This document shows, in pieces, positions 24,601 through 39,600 of a DNA stretch of 64,000 nucleotides (its first letter is position 1; every line of letters begins with the position of its first letter). The stretch covers positions 124,001 through 188,000 of the forward strand of contig VZRG01001495.1 in assembly GCA_013397435.1 (NCBI GenBank). The letters run 5' to 3'. Both the position numbers and the translations under genes were made by a program. The stretch is from Erythrocercus mccallii (lineage: Eukaryota > Chordata > Aves > Passeriformes > Dicruridae). The notes under the pieces are model-generated. The model had not been told where the DNA came from and searched no databases. It saw nothing but the letters and a program-made list of their open reading frames with translations.

Positions 24601-27600
24601 TGGAACAGCGGTGAGTTTGTGTGGCTATGTGGAGCACATTAGGAGAAGGTTTGCTTGGAGCTGCTCTGAGTTTGTGTATTGAGCCCCCTAGGAGAAGAAG
24701 ACTGGTAGCAAGGGAAGAGAAAGGCGCAAGCCTCCTCCTCTTGGGAGAAGGGTCTTTGTATCCCAGGGAACAGTCAGCTTGGAATCTAATAAACAAAGCA
24801 AACAAGTGATGTAATCTGGAAAAAATAGCAGCTAGGTGGGGTCTTAAATAACAGCAGGAACAGTTGAAGCTGGGGATCCCCCTGTGGAATACGTGATTAG
24901 TCTAATTATGCTTGGCTTTGGCTGTGCTGATGTTGCTGGACGTGGCAGTAACACACAGCAGGTACAGCTACTTTGAATCTCTTCCCACATATGTTGTAAA
25001 GAGAACCTGGCTCTGGGGAGTCCAGAGTTTTTTATTTCCACTTCTTTGGTTATTTGCACCTGATGGTGATTTATTATTGAGCTTGTTTGTGCTCGGAGCT
25101 GATGAACACTGAGAACTCGGCCATTGCTTTTAATAATATCAAATAAATATTGTCTCAAAACACAGCCTCAGTTGGGAGATACCGCCTCGCCATTTTTTTT
25201 CTTAATATTTCCTGTCTTTCTCATGATGTTCATGGTCAGAAAGACTGGGATAGAAGCTCCTGGTGCCATGTTGCAGGTTCCTGCAAATGGGGTGAGAAGA
25301 GATGGGAACATTTCAGGATAATTTAGAGCAGTTCATACTGGCCGCTGTGATTTCCGATCCTGTATCCATCCCAGGAGTCTTTGTTTAATCTTGGTTTGTT
25401 GTTTGTTTGTGTTTTGGGTTGTTTTAAATTTAATTATTCTGCCGTGTCTCTGGAGAGTTTCTTCATCTCTCTCTGTCTCTGGAGAATCTGGTGTCAGGAA
25501 TTGGTGACTCCTGGCCCATCAGTGTGGCACTCACATTGTTTTAATCAGTGAGATGCTTAAGGTTCATGAGCTTTGTTAATGAGCTTACTTAGAGTGAGGG
25601 AGGTGTTCATTAGGGGCTGTCTCCAAGGACCAGGAGCTGCCACCCTCCCTCTCTGCCTGCACTGTGTGCAGTGTCTGGGATGCTGAGGAGGGCAGATGCC
25701 AGCCACATAGGAGAGCTGAGGCCAAGGCTTTGCACCCTGGAAGGTCCCAGCCCTGTGGAGGGGTGGGTTTGTGGTGGGTCCTGGGTGACCTGGCCAGCAG
25801 TGTGGTCCTGCTTTGCTTTTCTCCCACCGGCAGGAATTATGGAAAGTCCTTGGACTCAGTGACTCCGGGGAGTCACTGGACTGCTATGGGTCAGAGGTGA
25901 CAAAACATTAGCATCTTAAATCTCCCCTGTGCCACAGCAAGTGACAGAAAGCAGCTTGTCAGGGTCTGGAATTCCCCACATCAGCCTCCCAAGGAGAGGT
26001 GTTGCTGTAGCCTGAGCCTCTGTGTTGTGACTGCATGCAGGCAGGTGCTTTAACTGGTGACCTTGTTGTTCCAGGCAGCCCAGCCATGGCTCACCGAAAC
26101 CTGACTTCCACCAGCCTCAACGACATCTCGGACAAGCCTGAGAAGGACCAGGTAAGCTCCAGGTCCAGCCTTCTCTGGGGGATGTGTTTGGAGAGGAGCT
26201 GGATGTTGGGGAAACGGCTCCTCTGTATCTTAGGCCTGGAAAAGAACAGGAGTGAGTATTTTTTTAGTCCTGTGACTGGTTCTTCCATTCTTTAAGTTCC
26301 AACCCTTGGAAAACAGCAGGTTAATTCCTATAAGGTCTGAAGCAAGTGACACCACATAGATGGCATCTTGCTGATCCCCATGAAAAAGAAGGGAAAATAC
26401 CCAGGAAGTGGTGGATTTTGGATCCTCTTCCTGCTGAGGGGTTTCAAGGGTCCACAGAGGAACACCTTGGGCTGAGTGTTCACAGGAATCAGGGGGTAGA
26501 GCAGGAGCACCTAGGGGAACGTGTCCCTGCTGCAGCAGCTGGTGGAACAACGGTGCCACCTCACCCTGCACATCCCAACAAGAAGGTAGCTGTGCTGACA
26601 GGTAATGTGGGAGAGCAGCTCCAAAATGCAGTCAGTAATTGAGTTAGAATTGGCCTCCAGTGATGAATCTCCATGGACTTGGCCTCCTTCTTAGACTAGG
26701 GTAATGTTTGTGGTAGGGCATATGGGCTGTCTTTGTGTGTGTTTCCGTCCTTTCCGAAGGCTGCCGGTTCTGAAGGGTAAGAGTAAGTTTATTCCAACTC
26801 TTAGAAAACTGGTGGCTGAATGAGGTCTCTGTGCAAGTTTGAAAAAACCTTTGTCTGGGTTCAAAAAGTGGGTTATTCTAAAAGCCCGGCTGTTTCTTTC
26901 GGAGAATCTCTTTTTTTGTCTGTGTCTTTCAGCATTCCCTAGTGCCATAATGGTTCTGAATGCAAATGAGAGTCACTTAGGAAAATTATTTGGGTAGCAC
27001 AGCATTGCTGGCCAGTTGGGGATGACTCCTGTCCTTCAACAATGGCTGGTCACAGTCTTCTATAAGTGCATCCTGAAAGGGACACAGCAACATAATAGAG
27101 GTAGAAAAGTGAGTTCAGACTAATTAAATATTTAAAAAAGAAATAGATATTTGCATAAAGAAATACACTTCCATGGAAAGAGAAGGGGAACAGTGTTTCA
27201 CACTGACCTCAGTCATGCAGTGTTGTAGTATGTTGTAGTATCATCTGTGTTGATTGTGTTTCCAAAATACCTGTTTCCTTTAATATACACAGCCACACCT
27301 GGGGAAGAAGGAGGATTGTTAAATAGCTTTTTGTCATTGGACAAACTGCTTTGTTATATTTTGAGTGCCATTGTAATTGGGGTTTTAATGCTAGACCAGC
27401 CCAAAGCTGGGGCTGAACCTTGCAGCAGTTTCACAGCTCTCAGCAGTGCAGACCGTCCCCCTGCCACTCCTGTGTCTCTGGAAATTCAGATAATGGACTT
27501 TTGTGGAGAATTGGGTATAAAAATAGATGTTTTGGTAGCACTAATAGGGAAATCTGTTTATAGATGCAGCTGGGAGCACGCTCCCAAGTTCTTAACTTCC

Positions 27601-30600
27601 AGTGTACATAATGCCTGGCTCTTGGTAGTGAGAACTGTTTCTTGCTAAGTGTAGAGTTCCAAAAATCCTCTCGGTTAATTAGCCCATGTCCTGCTGATGA
27701 ACTCTGCACAAGTGGGAGCCTTGTTCTCTGTGCCTTGAGACATCACCTTAGAGCTCAGTTTTCATGGCTGATCGACTCAGTCCTGCCTTGATAGAGTTTG
27801 TGGCATTGTGGTGGTGCCTGGCAACCTCCCTGACCGGGACTCGGTGTGCCATCCAGACGGCACGGCAATAATCCATCGTGTTACCACAACACGAGCTGCA
27901 GAGGAAACAGGTTCACTTGCCTTGGCAGCAGGGAGACTGCCTATTGTTATTTGGGCATCCCATCTGGAAGCTTGACAGTTTAGGCAGGAGGGAGTCTGCT
28001 GGAGACACAGATTATCCCAATTTTTATTTATTTGTGTGCGTGTAAGAACTGTGACAGGTGAGGTCAGTTTATAGCAGTTGCGTGCTGCCTTCCTGCATCC
28101 TTAACCAATCCCTGCTTTTTACATAGACAGAGAATTGCATGCCCGCATTTTAGAGGAAAAAGGGCTTTGACCAAACTTCTTGTACCTTCAGTGATTTTCC
28201 TCTCTTCCTACATCCTTAATATTCAGTTCTGCAACCTTTAATGCTATTTGGAATGGTTGCAACTATTAATCTAGGGAATTTATAGCCAGCATACTCCTTT
28301 AATCTGTAGTGTTCCTGCTCTTTTTCTCTGGATGTTTTAAGGTTCAGGTTTCATGCATGTCAGAGATCTGATCTGTCAGAGAATCCTCCTGGATTCATCC
28401 CTACTGCCAGATACCCAGACAGCTCTGCCTGGCACAGAGGTGTTACTTATGACTACTGAATCAGGCAGTTTGCATCAGCCGGGCTCTCTCTGCCATGGGA
28501 ATGGTGGCTTGATCCACTGGGATTGCAAAAAGGCTGCCTCAGTATCCTGCAGAAGCCACTGGAGCCCTGACTCAAACTGCTCTGATGAGAAACAGCTTCA
28601 GTAAGGGGCCACAGATTTGGGGTGTGCTCTTTTGTCATGTTTTTTGCTTTGGGCTTGTTTGGCACTTCGTAAAGATTATTTGGGAAGAGAAGGTGTATTC
28701 CCTTTTGCTGTGTTTGTTTTGGCAGAGCACTGATCCTGAGGTAACAGTGCAGCGAAGGGATTTGCCTTCATTTGTCGTATTTTAGGAGGTGTTGGCTGCT
28801 GTTAATGCCCTGGGCATTTGCAGCTGGAGAGCTAAGCAGTGGCATTTTGGGACAATTTATTCTTCTTTTCTGTGTAGCAATTAATAAAGGAGCATCAAGA
28901 CTTCCTGCCCTCTCCCGGGTTCCCAGCTCTCTGTTGCCAGATACATCAGTGATGCTGGAGCCATGTCCATAAAACCAGGACCTGTCACGGCCTGAGAATT
29001 CCTGCAGCTCCTGAACGTCAAATTGTTGGATCAAGTTTTCCACTAGCACCATATTCACAGAATTCCAGAATCTCAGAATGGACTGGAATCTTAAATATCA
29101 GCCTGTTCCACCCCCTGCCATGGGCAAGGCCACCTTCCACTAGACCAGGTTGCTCCAACTGCTGTCCAGCCTGGCCTTGGACACTTCCAGGGATGGGGCA
29201 GCCACATCTAAGTATTTTAAAAATATTTAAAACTCTTTTTTTTTTCAGCTTATATGTGAAGGAAAGTGACTGAAAAGAGTCAGCTTTATCAGCCCCTCTG
29301 GTGCTGTAGTGCCAGCAGACCGTAGGAGGCTGGGGAAGTTCCTACTGCTGTTCCCACTCCAGTCCCTCCTCCTGCAAGAAATGCTTTGGCTGTGCTCTAT
29401 TAGGATGTCCTTGGCAGCTCCCAAGTGGCTGAACCACCAGGACTCCTTCAGTGCTCATCATGTGAAATAAAAGGGGCTTGAAAGGAAATCTGTTTTCTCA
29501 GGGACCTGCTATTCCTGAGCTGATGCAACAGCATATAGAAAGGGAATATATGTTGATATAAGGGGAGTTTCCTGACCTGGTGTTATCTCTGCTTCCAGAG
29601 GGCTTGGATGTGGGACGAGCCTGGCTCTGAATGAATACGGTCAGTCAGAGGGAGGCACAAAACCCTTCTTATTTGTTGTGGTGTAGACACTGTGTATTCA
29701 ACCCGGTGTTTCCATGTCAACAGGGGATCTGTGCCAAAGCCAGCGCTGAAGTTAAAAAAGAAATTGGCCTTGTTTAGAGAAACCCTCCTGCCTTTCCTGG
29801 GGACCGTTGGACAGGGAGGTGCTGGATGGATCCCATTCTTGGGAATGCGATCCTGTGGTTGATTGTGGGAGTGATTGCCTGCTTTTCCTGTTGGAACATC
29901 TTCTCATCTTCACAATTGCAAGCAGACATTCCCAGTTTTGATGTCTGTCAGCCTGGGTGACACACTTTCACTCCATGGAGCACCAGTGAAAATGGCTGTC
30001 TTCCAGTGCAATCAATGCCACCCTTCTAAGGGAAAGGAGGAAAGGAAAAGTTTCCAGAAAGTTTAGTTAACTGCAATTTTCTTTATTTTTGCTGTAGAGA
30101 GTAGTTTTGCCTGCCTGGTTTCTCCCCATATCCACAGTGGCCCTGTAAAGCATCCTTGGGTGATGGAGCAGCCTGGAAGGGAGCTCTGGAGGCAGGTGTT
30201 CATGGGATAAGTTGTTGGAAGGTGATCAGGTGATCTTTAACCTATGTGTGAACAGATACAGAAAAACAGAGAGACAGACAGGTTCATGTTCCAGGGGGAA
30301 TTAACCTTCATTAAGTGCTGCTTGGGAGTGTGTACTTAGGAACTGCTTTCATTTCCAATCGATCCAGAGTAGTGCTGATGATCCAAGTACTACAGTACAT
30401 TTAAGGAAATTGAGATTTTGAGGTTTCTGTGCCTTTTTGCAAGCACAGTGTTGGAGACCTGTGGCTTTTAACATAACATTAGTGGTTGGGTTGGAATGAT
30501 GTTCAGTTTGGCAGGGGACAGTGAAGCTCCCTCATCCCTCCCTTGTTCCTGGATGCTGCTGAGGAGTCAGATTTTCCCAAAGCTTCTTTGGGGAATGGTT

Positions 30601-33600
30601 CAGAATGGATTTTATGTGCTGACTGCACTCATTACCTGTCTGATAAATGATTTAAGAAAGTGGTGAATGGTGCTGCAAAAATTGTTTGGAGATTAAAAAA
30701 AACACTGTAATGGCAGCTTTTCAAAATTAGTGACAATGGTTTGCTGTGTTGGGCAGGGGGGAAGGGGCTGGAGCCTTTGGCCTCAGGAGCTGGGTGGCCA
30801 CAGGAAACCTTGCAGGTCATTTCTTGCTCAGAGAATCACCTGGGTTTGGGCCAGGTGTCTAAACCAGCCCTGGTGTTGCTGAAGGATCCTTGTTCAGCAA
30901 CACAGCCAACCTGCTGACAGAAATTAAATGTTTGTTGTGGATTTTCCATCTTCCCATTATTTTTTTTACCACCACCATACTCCCAAACAGTGTGTGGGGA
31001 AGAACCGGGAGCACTTTTCCAGACTTCCTCCCTGTGGAGGTGTTAGTGCTCCTTGATGCTTATTTACCATTTCCTTCGGTGGTAATCCTGATTGAAGCAG
31101 GCAGGGGTAGGATAGTTCCAGCAGTTTTCTTCCTGTTTAATCAATTTATACATTTTCTCAAGACTTTTTCCATTTTTCTCCTTCCTTGAGTTGCCTCATG
31201 CAGCTCATTAGGGATTCATAGCCCAGTTCAGGGCCCCCCTCTCGCTGGTGCTCCTGGCAGTACATCCTCCCTCTCCATTCACCCTTCGCCAGGCACACAC
31301 AGAGCATCTCCAGAGATCACCCAGGGAGAGGGGGCAGATTGGGAACCAGCTGAGGGCAGGGTTCTCAAAAACCTTAAATTCCAAATCAATTCTGCCGCTG
31401 CTGAAGTTCAAACAAAGGCATCTTGCTGAGGCTGAGTTTTAGACCAAGTGGCTGCTGCTGCAGTTTTTTCCCATTCCCTGTTACTGACATTTCTCCCTGG
31501 CTGGATCCAGACCGCGGGTGCGTACCGCAGAGCCCACGAGTGTGCACAGTTACGGCACAGAGACGCAGAGACGAGACCCAACGCAACTTAATTTTCTTTT
31601 CCTTCCTCTTTCACTGCTGCAGCTGAAGAATAAATTCATGAAGAAATTGCCTCGTGACGCTGAGGCTTCCAACGTGCTGGTCGGGGAGGTGGATTTCCTG
31701 GAGAGCCCCTTCATTGCCTTTGTGCGGCTGCAGCAGGCGGTCATGCTGGGAGCTCTCACCGAGGTCCCTGTTCCCACGCGGTAAGGAAACCCAGCCCCCA
31801 GGCAGGGCACCACATAGGGAACCTGCATTTCCACCTGGTTCAGTAAAAAAAAACAGAAAAACAGGCCAGAAGATGTTCTCCACTGCTTTCCATCCCCTGA
31901 CTTGCAGAACTCTTAGGACTGGTGGTATAAAGTAACAAAACTCACCGAGGCTGCTTTGTCATTTTCAGGTCCTGAGTCTGGTTATAAGTAAACCATTACA
32001 CAAACACACTGACCTAACAACTCAGCAGTAAAGGGCACTGTCAGTGTTGAATTCATTCCTCAACATTCCTGGCCTCTGGGGGCTTCAGTATATCAGCTTC
32101 CAACTCTAATCCCACTGGCTATTTTTTAAACAAATCTCCAAGTTCTTTTCAGCTGTTGTGAGATTAGGTATTGTTTGCTGTGGTGGTGGGAGCCAGGAAG
32201 TTAGATCCAGGATTGCTGGACAGCCTCATTACTCAGGAGCAATAATCAAGGCAGTATGTCCTTTCATGCCAGCATTTTTCCCAGGAAATAGTATTATCCA
32301 TTTGCTGTTCTCCAAAGCAGATACTGGCCCTAATCAAAGCAGGAAGGCTCATTAGGTGGCTTTCATGAGTGATGAAGAGCCATTTGCCATGGCTGCATCC
32401 TACAAAATTCAATCAAGGAAATCCCCTCAGGGCCACGAGGAGCTGTGATGGAAGATCTGTGCTGCCAGCATTCCTGCCGCGGGCCTGCACTTAAAGCCCA
32501 CAGACTCCGCAGGATGCTGGAGCCTCTGGCACACCCAACCTTCTGTCCTGTGGGACTTTGCCATTTATTTTGTTAAATTGTTGATTCCCTGATAAAACTG
32601 CAGGTGCCACATGGTCCCAGCTGGGCACTGCGCAGCCTCCCAGGGTTTCTAACCCAGGGTTTGGGTGCTGTGGGCTGCAGGACTGGGTGGGCCAGATCTC
32701 TCAGTACTGGCAGTGTGACCCATGTCTGCCTCTCTCGTTGGTTTTATGTAGGGCAGGAGGGGGTTAAACATGCAGGTTTTGGCTCAGGGCTAATCCGGCC
32801 CCTCTGTCTGAGGTGCTGTGTTAGATGAACATTTCCTGCTCTTAAGCAACTGCAGATAGAGAAGCAAGGAATAGTTTGGGTTGGAAGGAAGCTCAAAGAT
32901 CATCTCATTCCAAGCCCCTGCCATGGGCAGGGACACCTTCCACACCTTCCACTAGGTGCTTCCACTAGGTTGCTCCAAGCCCCCTCCAACCTGCCCTTGG
33001 ACACTTCCAGGGATGGGGCAGCCACAGCTTCTCTGGGCACCCTGTGCCAGGGCCTCCCCACCCTCAAGGGAAGAATTTCTTCCCTATATCCCATCTAACC
33101 CTGCCCTCTTGTCAGTGGGAAGCCATTCCCCCTTGTCCTGTCACTCCAGGTCCTTGTCCCAAGTCCCTCTCCAGCTCTCCTGAAGCCCTTTTAGGCACTG
33201 GAAGGGGCTCTGAGGTCTCCCTGGAGCTTTCTCTTCTCCAGACTGAACACCCTCAGCTCTCCCACCCTGGATTCAGAGCACAGGGGCTAGTAATAGAAAA
33301 ATCAGGGATATGCAGTTGGAATAGAGATATCCCAGTCTTTCATGAGTTTTCTTTTTACTGGTCAGATTGAAAAAACCTTTAAGGCCTTTGGTTTTCTTGT
33401 GTCAAATTTAATCCCACAGTACTTGGGACTCCTCATTTGGAGAAGCCCTGAGCTGGCAACGTGGCTTGAGAATGACTTTGTATTTTCATCAGAGCAATGC
33501 TCAATCATGTGTTCAAGGCTGCTGTTTAATGCAATGAAGATGGGGAGAAAGATGAGAAATAAGCCAGGAGAAGATGTTTTTTGGAGATAAGCTGCACCAA

Positions 33601-36600
33601 CTTGCACAGTCTGGTGTGCAGAGCTGGGAAGGGCCAGTGTCTGCAGGTCTCAACTTGCCCAAAGGTCACTTGGGAAGCGAGGGGCAGATGCAGGAGCCTG
33701 GTCCTCCCTGGCCTCCCAACAGAGGCTTTTCACTGCAAAGGCACTTTTCCTCCAGGACTTGGCTGAGATTCCTTTGTTCAGGTGCCTTTAACCCTTATGG
33801 AGTTGCTGTTCTAGCTGTTCTAGCAATGCATTGAGAGAAACACTGGATTTTGTTACTACTTCTGAGAGACTGTGAGCTCGGTGGAACCTCACATTCCCTG
33901 CCTTGAAGCATTATTAGCAATGTTAAGTAGGAGAAATGGGTGTTGGATAACTCAGCATGTGTTGTGTGCAGCAGGGAGGAATTCTTGAATGGCCTTCAGC
34001 AGAGGAAGAGGAGTACAGCACAGCTAGAAGGGATGGCTTTGGTAGCTGGGAATGTTCACTAAATGATAATAAATCTGTGCAGACATAATCTAGTTCAGGC
34101 CACTGAAATGCATTAATGTTTTTGTGTTTGTAATGTTTGCCCATGAGGAGATCTTGTTCTACCCACTGAAGGCAGTTCTGAGCTGAATTAGGACAAAGAA
34201 TTTGGGAAATTCTTTGAGCCACAAGGAGCCACAGACTCCTTGTTTTCAAGAGTGTTTTGGTAGTGCAGGAGCATTCAGGTGCTGCTGCTCTGTGCTGGAA
34301 AAGAGCCAGCTGGTTGGGGTTATTGCAGAAGAGGGTTATAAAAGTGCCTAGTTCTCCTGTAAAACTGCTGCCAAGCAGCAACTCCTGAAGTTATGAACCT
34401 CTTTTTTTTTATATTAATATTTTTGGCTAATTTGCATCCTGGAGTTTGGAAAGAGTTGGCTGAGGAACAGTTTTTCTTGAATGTTATTTTATAAGAACTG
34501 GTAAAGCAGAGAAAGTTCCAGGAGGTGGGAGGAGAGCAGAGGACATGACCTGGGTGTGTGTGGCTTACTCACCTCCCTGTGAACCTCAAGTAAAACATTC
34601 AAACGCCTCGTGAGGAACTTGATTAAGAGGTGTTATGTAGTAATGCCAATCAATATGTATTTATGGATCCTGTCCTACTAACTTGCTGCCTTTTTTCTTT
34701 GAGGACTCTAGATTCTTTTGAACAGAAAGCACTTGTTTGGCTATAATACTCCTCATAAGCCATTTAACTTAGTACCTCATGATATTTGAGTTAGGGAGAT
34801 AAAATAATATTTAATCCAGTCTTTGGAAGGGGATAGGTACTTCTTCTGGTGGAGTTATTTCATCTGTATGTTTGCACTAAAAAAGGCTTCGTATCATTAT
34901 GAAATGATGTGAATGACGTGTTTTTTAAGCTCTTCAGCAGTGACTTTGTTGCTGCCCAAAGAGATCATGTGAAAAATGAAGTGTCCAAGGCCAGGTTGGA
35001 CAGGGCTTTGAGGAGCCTGACTAGTAGACGATGTCCTTGCCCACGGCAGGGGACTGGAACTAGATGGCTTTCAGGATCCTTTCCAGCACAAACTGTTATG
35101 TGATTCTGTGAAATAATCCCCATGGAGATGGACAGACTTTTGTGGTGCACAGGGCGTGATGGGCCACAGGGTGTAACCTCTGCTGCGAAGTTAGCTTGAG
35201 GCCACTGGCAGCCTCCAGTTCTCTAACAAGGACCACAATTTTTAAAGTCAAATTTCTGTCTAGGTGTTGCCTAAGTAATAAGCATTTCGTGTTGCCATCC
35301 TAAATGGGAGCAATCTCTTGGTTTTGTCAGATTCCTCTTCATTCTACTGGGACCAAAGGGCAAAGCCAAGTCCTATCATGAGATCGGCCGAGCCATTGCC
35401 ACGCTGATGTCGGATGAGGTAGGTGTCTTGGCATCTCCCATGGGAAATGGCTTCTCCCAGGTAATGATATCCTTCCCTCCAGCCTGCTCAACAGGACAGA
35501 GCATTCACGTAAAGCTGAAGTACCCTATTACCTCCTAATGCCGTCATTGACATAATTGTTGCTTCTGGCTTCATGTTTTTTAAAAGTGTGACTCTAGTAG
35601 GGGTTTGTCCGCCATGTGTATTTTCCTGCTGGCGATCGCTCTTTCATATCAACCATGAATTAATTGTTGAATTTCTTCTGTCGTGGTCTGCACCTTGTGT
35701 CCCATCCTCCCATTCCAGTATCCTGCAGCCAGGGATATCCAGGTGATGCCCATGGGACTGTTTCTCCCAGGCCGTGGTGCTGTGTGTGGCCCTGTGTCCT
35801 GAGCACTGGCAGTGTTTATGTGTTAGCCAGGAGCAGCTGGCCGCTCCTCGTGGCCCTCGCTGCCATGGCTGGGCTTTCAGGATTCATTTACAGCTCCTTT
35901 CTTCCAGCGTCCCTGGGGCTCTGTGCGCTGGGGCTCACTCACTTTAGCTTTGTTTCTTGGCATTGCTTTGCTCTCCTACAGTTCCTTAATTTCCCAGCTC
36001 TCCTGCTTTCTGTCACTCAGTGGTCTGCTTTCCATAGTCCCAAAGTCCCTTCCTGCCACCAGCTCATCTGTCACATGCACTGATCCACCTCCTCTCCATA
36101 GTCCAGAAGATTCCTATAAAATTCAGCATTATTGCTTTCTTTCCATCCCCCTCTTCTCTCATTTGTTCTTCTGTCCTGTTCTTCTGTTCTGAGTAATACC
36201 AAGCCTTTCACTCACACAAAAAAATAGTTTATTATGTTGTCTTTGAGCAAATACTGTCATCAGTTCTGTGTCACAGGCTTGAAAATAAATCTGTGTTTGA
36301 TAGACTGAAGTAGGTGACTTCGTCAAAGCGTCTTATCCAAGTATAATTGAAAGTCCTTATGCAGAAGAAAAGTTTCTTGCACTAAAGAAATAGATATTTG
36401 CTTTACTAAGATTTTTAAAGGTTAGAAATAGATGTTTTACTTAAAATCAGATATATGCCTGCAAGGAAAGAATCTCTGTTGTTACCCAGCGAAAGGAAGG
36501 GGCTTTCTGAGAGTCGCACCTCCTTGTGCCATGTCTTGATACTTTTTCAGAGGTTTCTGAGAGGGAATTAAGTTGATTTTGTAGAACTCAGCAGCTGCTT

Positions 36601-39600
36601 CTAGAGTTAGGGCCACAGAAAATGTAAACCTTTTCCACAAGGAGCCCCTTTTCCTTGTAGGTATTCCATGACATTGCCTATAAAGCCAAGGACCGTCAGG
36701 ACCTGATCGCAGGCATCGATGAATTTCTGGATGAAGTTATTGTGCTCCCCCCTGGGGAATGGGATCCAGCCATTAGGATAGAGCCCCCCAAGTCTCTCCC
36801 TTCTTCGGATAAGAGGTAATAGCAGGAGAGGGTGAAACATTGGGCATGAGGTGTGGAAAGGGGATGGGAAGAGCTGATTTTTTGGTTGTGCCAGGTGTGT
36901 GAAGTGACCTGTACCTGTCTGGCACTATTCAGAAAGTCCTGGAATATTTTCAGGCCTTCCTTAGTAGCTGGAGGGAGGATGTTCCTGAAAGTCTGTACCT
37001 TTTGAGGTGATGTTGTCGGCACACAATAACATAGCTGGTAGTTAGCCTGGCTCTTCAGGGTTCTTCTTGGTCCTCGTGACATGCTGTGTCCTTGCCTAGA
37101 AAAAACATGTACTCTGGTGGGGAAAACCTGCAGATGAACGGAGACACACCCCACGATGGGGGGCATGGCGGTGGCGGCCACGGCGACTGCGAGGAGCTGC
37201 AGCGGACGGGCAGGTCTGTGACACCCCTGCAATGCTTCCCTTGCCAAAAACATTCTCCCCCAATGGATTGGCTGTACAGGCTCACGTGTGACCCCAAAAT
37301 GTGTCTTGGGGGCTTTTCATGCCCAGAGTGAGGCTGTCTGAATGGGTTCCAAACATCCAGCTTCAGCAAATGTCATGAATCAGATACTCATTAAATGATA
37401 AAGAGCTGTTCAAAAGGACAGAAGGCCCAGGTAGGGAGGCCTTTTGGGAGCCTGTGAAGTCAGATGAACCATAAAGGACATAAACATTGCAGGTACAAGT
37501 CTCAGTTGATCTATCTGGATTGCTGCAGGGGTGCCTTAGCCAAAAGCAGAGATGTTCCCTTTTCTGTACATTAGTGTTGCAGTTGAATTGCACAGCTGAA
37601 GGCTTTTATGGGATAGAAATAGAGAAGGTAACAGTGCCCCAGGCCCTACTCTCTGCTTTATTACTCTGCCTTGTGCCATGTAAAAGTCCACTGGAGTGGG
37701 AATACAGCTCAGGTGGCCACAAAGCAGCGAGCTCAGCATTTCAAGATCAGTGCGCAGGGCTTGTGGTGGCTTCGTACTGTCCCTCCTACTCTATATCTTC
37801 TTTTTCAGTTCTAGTTCTAGTCTAAATTCTAGGAGAAAAGTCTGAAAGTCTCCACACCGCTTTGGTACAAGGCAGTGGAGCATCTTGATTTGGGCATGAA
37901 GGTGGCATGTGCCTGTCTGCGACAGAGTCTGTGCAGTCCTGGCAGAGGTGGGGAGCTCTGAGCAGTGGAACAGGAGGCTAAGCAGACATTTTTCATGCTG
38001 CCAGTGTCAGTGCCACATGGAGTTTATAAGAGTTAAATACTTTCTTGTCTGTGATCATACAAAAAGGGATGTCTGTGAGTGAGTTCTTTTGTTGTCCAAG
38101 AGTATTTCCCTTATGTTTTTACTTCTAGTTCTTTTGCTGCTTATTAATTTGAAGCATTTTTCCATGCAGCAGATTGTTTGGCTCACCCAGCCGTGGTGTC
38201 TGCCATGTGAAGAAATTCAGGCAGGGATTTAGACCAGAGTTAATCTATTTTATTACATCAACTAATAAATTTGGGGGGAAAAAAAACAACAGATGAGCTT
38301 CCTGAAATACAAATTGTGGTGGTCTGTTTCAGCAGAAGCATGGCTTGTAGTCCTGAAATTTGTCTCTTCCCAGCTGCGTCACATGTTTGAGATACTATTT
38401 TTCCTTACAACATTCTCTCTGAGATCCCTGGACTGCCACAGCCGTGATAAGGTTGTTTGTAATGTGCTGATCTCACTCCTTTGAGATAATTCTTTATTGC
38501 TGGCAGTATCTCTGATGACTTAGCATGGTGACTTCCACTGTGAAGCATCTTGTATGAGTCTCCTCTTGCTTGCCCTTGCAGATTCTGCGGGGGCTTGATC
38601 AAAGACATCAAGAGGAAAGCGCCGTTCTTCGCCAGTGACTTCTACGATGCTTTAAATATCCAGGCCCTCTCAGCCATCCTCTTCATCTACCTGGCCACTG
38701 TCACCAATGCCATCACTTTTGGGGGACTGCTTGGGGATGCTACAGAGAACATGCAGGTGAGCAAGAGCTTTCAGAGCCAACAAATACAGCATTTGCCTTT
38801 TGCTTTCCAGTCAGAGCAATGTTCGGGCACTGGCAAAGCTGGAATTCTTGGTACAGTAATGGAAGTGTTCTGTGTTTTCACTGCTTTCTCTGCTGCTGTG
38901 GCTGTCCTTTGGCAGATTGTGCTGCGGTTCCTTAAATGGTGAATAAAAGCAGGCCCAAGAGACAGGGAAGGTCTTTGCTCCTTCAGTAGAGAGAAGTTCC
39001 TCTGATCTGCTCTCAGTTGTACCATTTTAGTCCAAATAAGTTTGCTAAGTCTGAATCCTCTGCCTCATTCCCACAATACCTGGGCTTTGGCCTCTCTGGT
39101 GATAGGAAAATCCCAAAATAATTAGGAAAATGAGTAACACAGGAGAGAAATGTCAGGTCTTTAGAAGGATGAATTTTGTACTAGTGGGAGATCACATGCT
39201 GAGAACCAGCCACATATCCTTGGACAGGCTGGATCAATGGCATAGCTCAGGCTAAAGAGAAGGGATTCTGTATTAGCAGTGCTGTAGGTGCTTTGCATTA
39301 GTGGAATAGTAGGAAAAGTAGGAGGCTGTATTTAGATAGAGTCAGTCCAGTTCAGTCAAATCTCCTAGCAATAACTAGGCTCATAATGACAACGACAGAA
39401 TTATTAATTTATGCAGGTTTAATTAAGTCAAACATAGGAAATGAGGGCATATATCTGGAACCCCGCACTCCTCTGTGATGAATTACAGGCTAGAGTAACA
39501 TCCAGCAGCCTATGCAGTGCCCAGCTCCCCTTTCTCCTGTACAAACAATTTGCCTTTTCTGAGACTCATGGAAGTCAGGAATGGAGACATGTTCAGGACT

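Larger units (their letters stand above)
19161..26074. other. SLC4A4: Intron 3 (about 6.9 kb), holding a candidate cassette exon
   Basis: The longest intron in the window. It contains a (GT)n microsatellite at about 19762-19783, CR1 debris at 20383-20450, about 21463-21502 and 22838-22995, an AT-rich block at about 21030-21250, and the candidate exon at 23656-23751. Otherwise nothing recognised. Confidence 0.85.
31781..35330. other. SLC4A4: Intron 5
   Basis: About 3.5 kb. A long CR1 copy lies at 32870-33285 and a CR1 3' end at 34979-35112. Nothing else recognised. Confidence 0.9.

Noticed and set aside
35664..36083. 139-codon hydrophobic ORF in intron 6 that looks membrane-like
   Set aside because: C/T-rich DNA read in this frame gives Leu/Ser/Val by composition. 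No homology to SLC4 helices.
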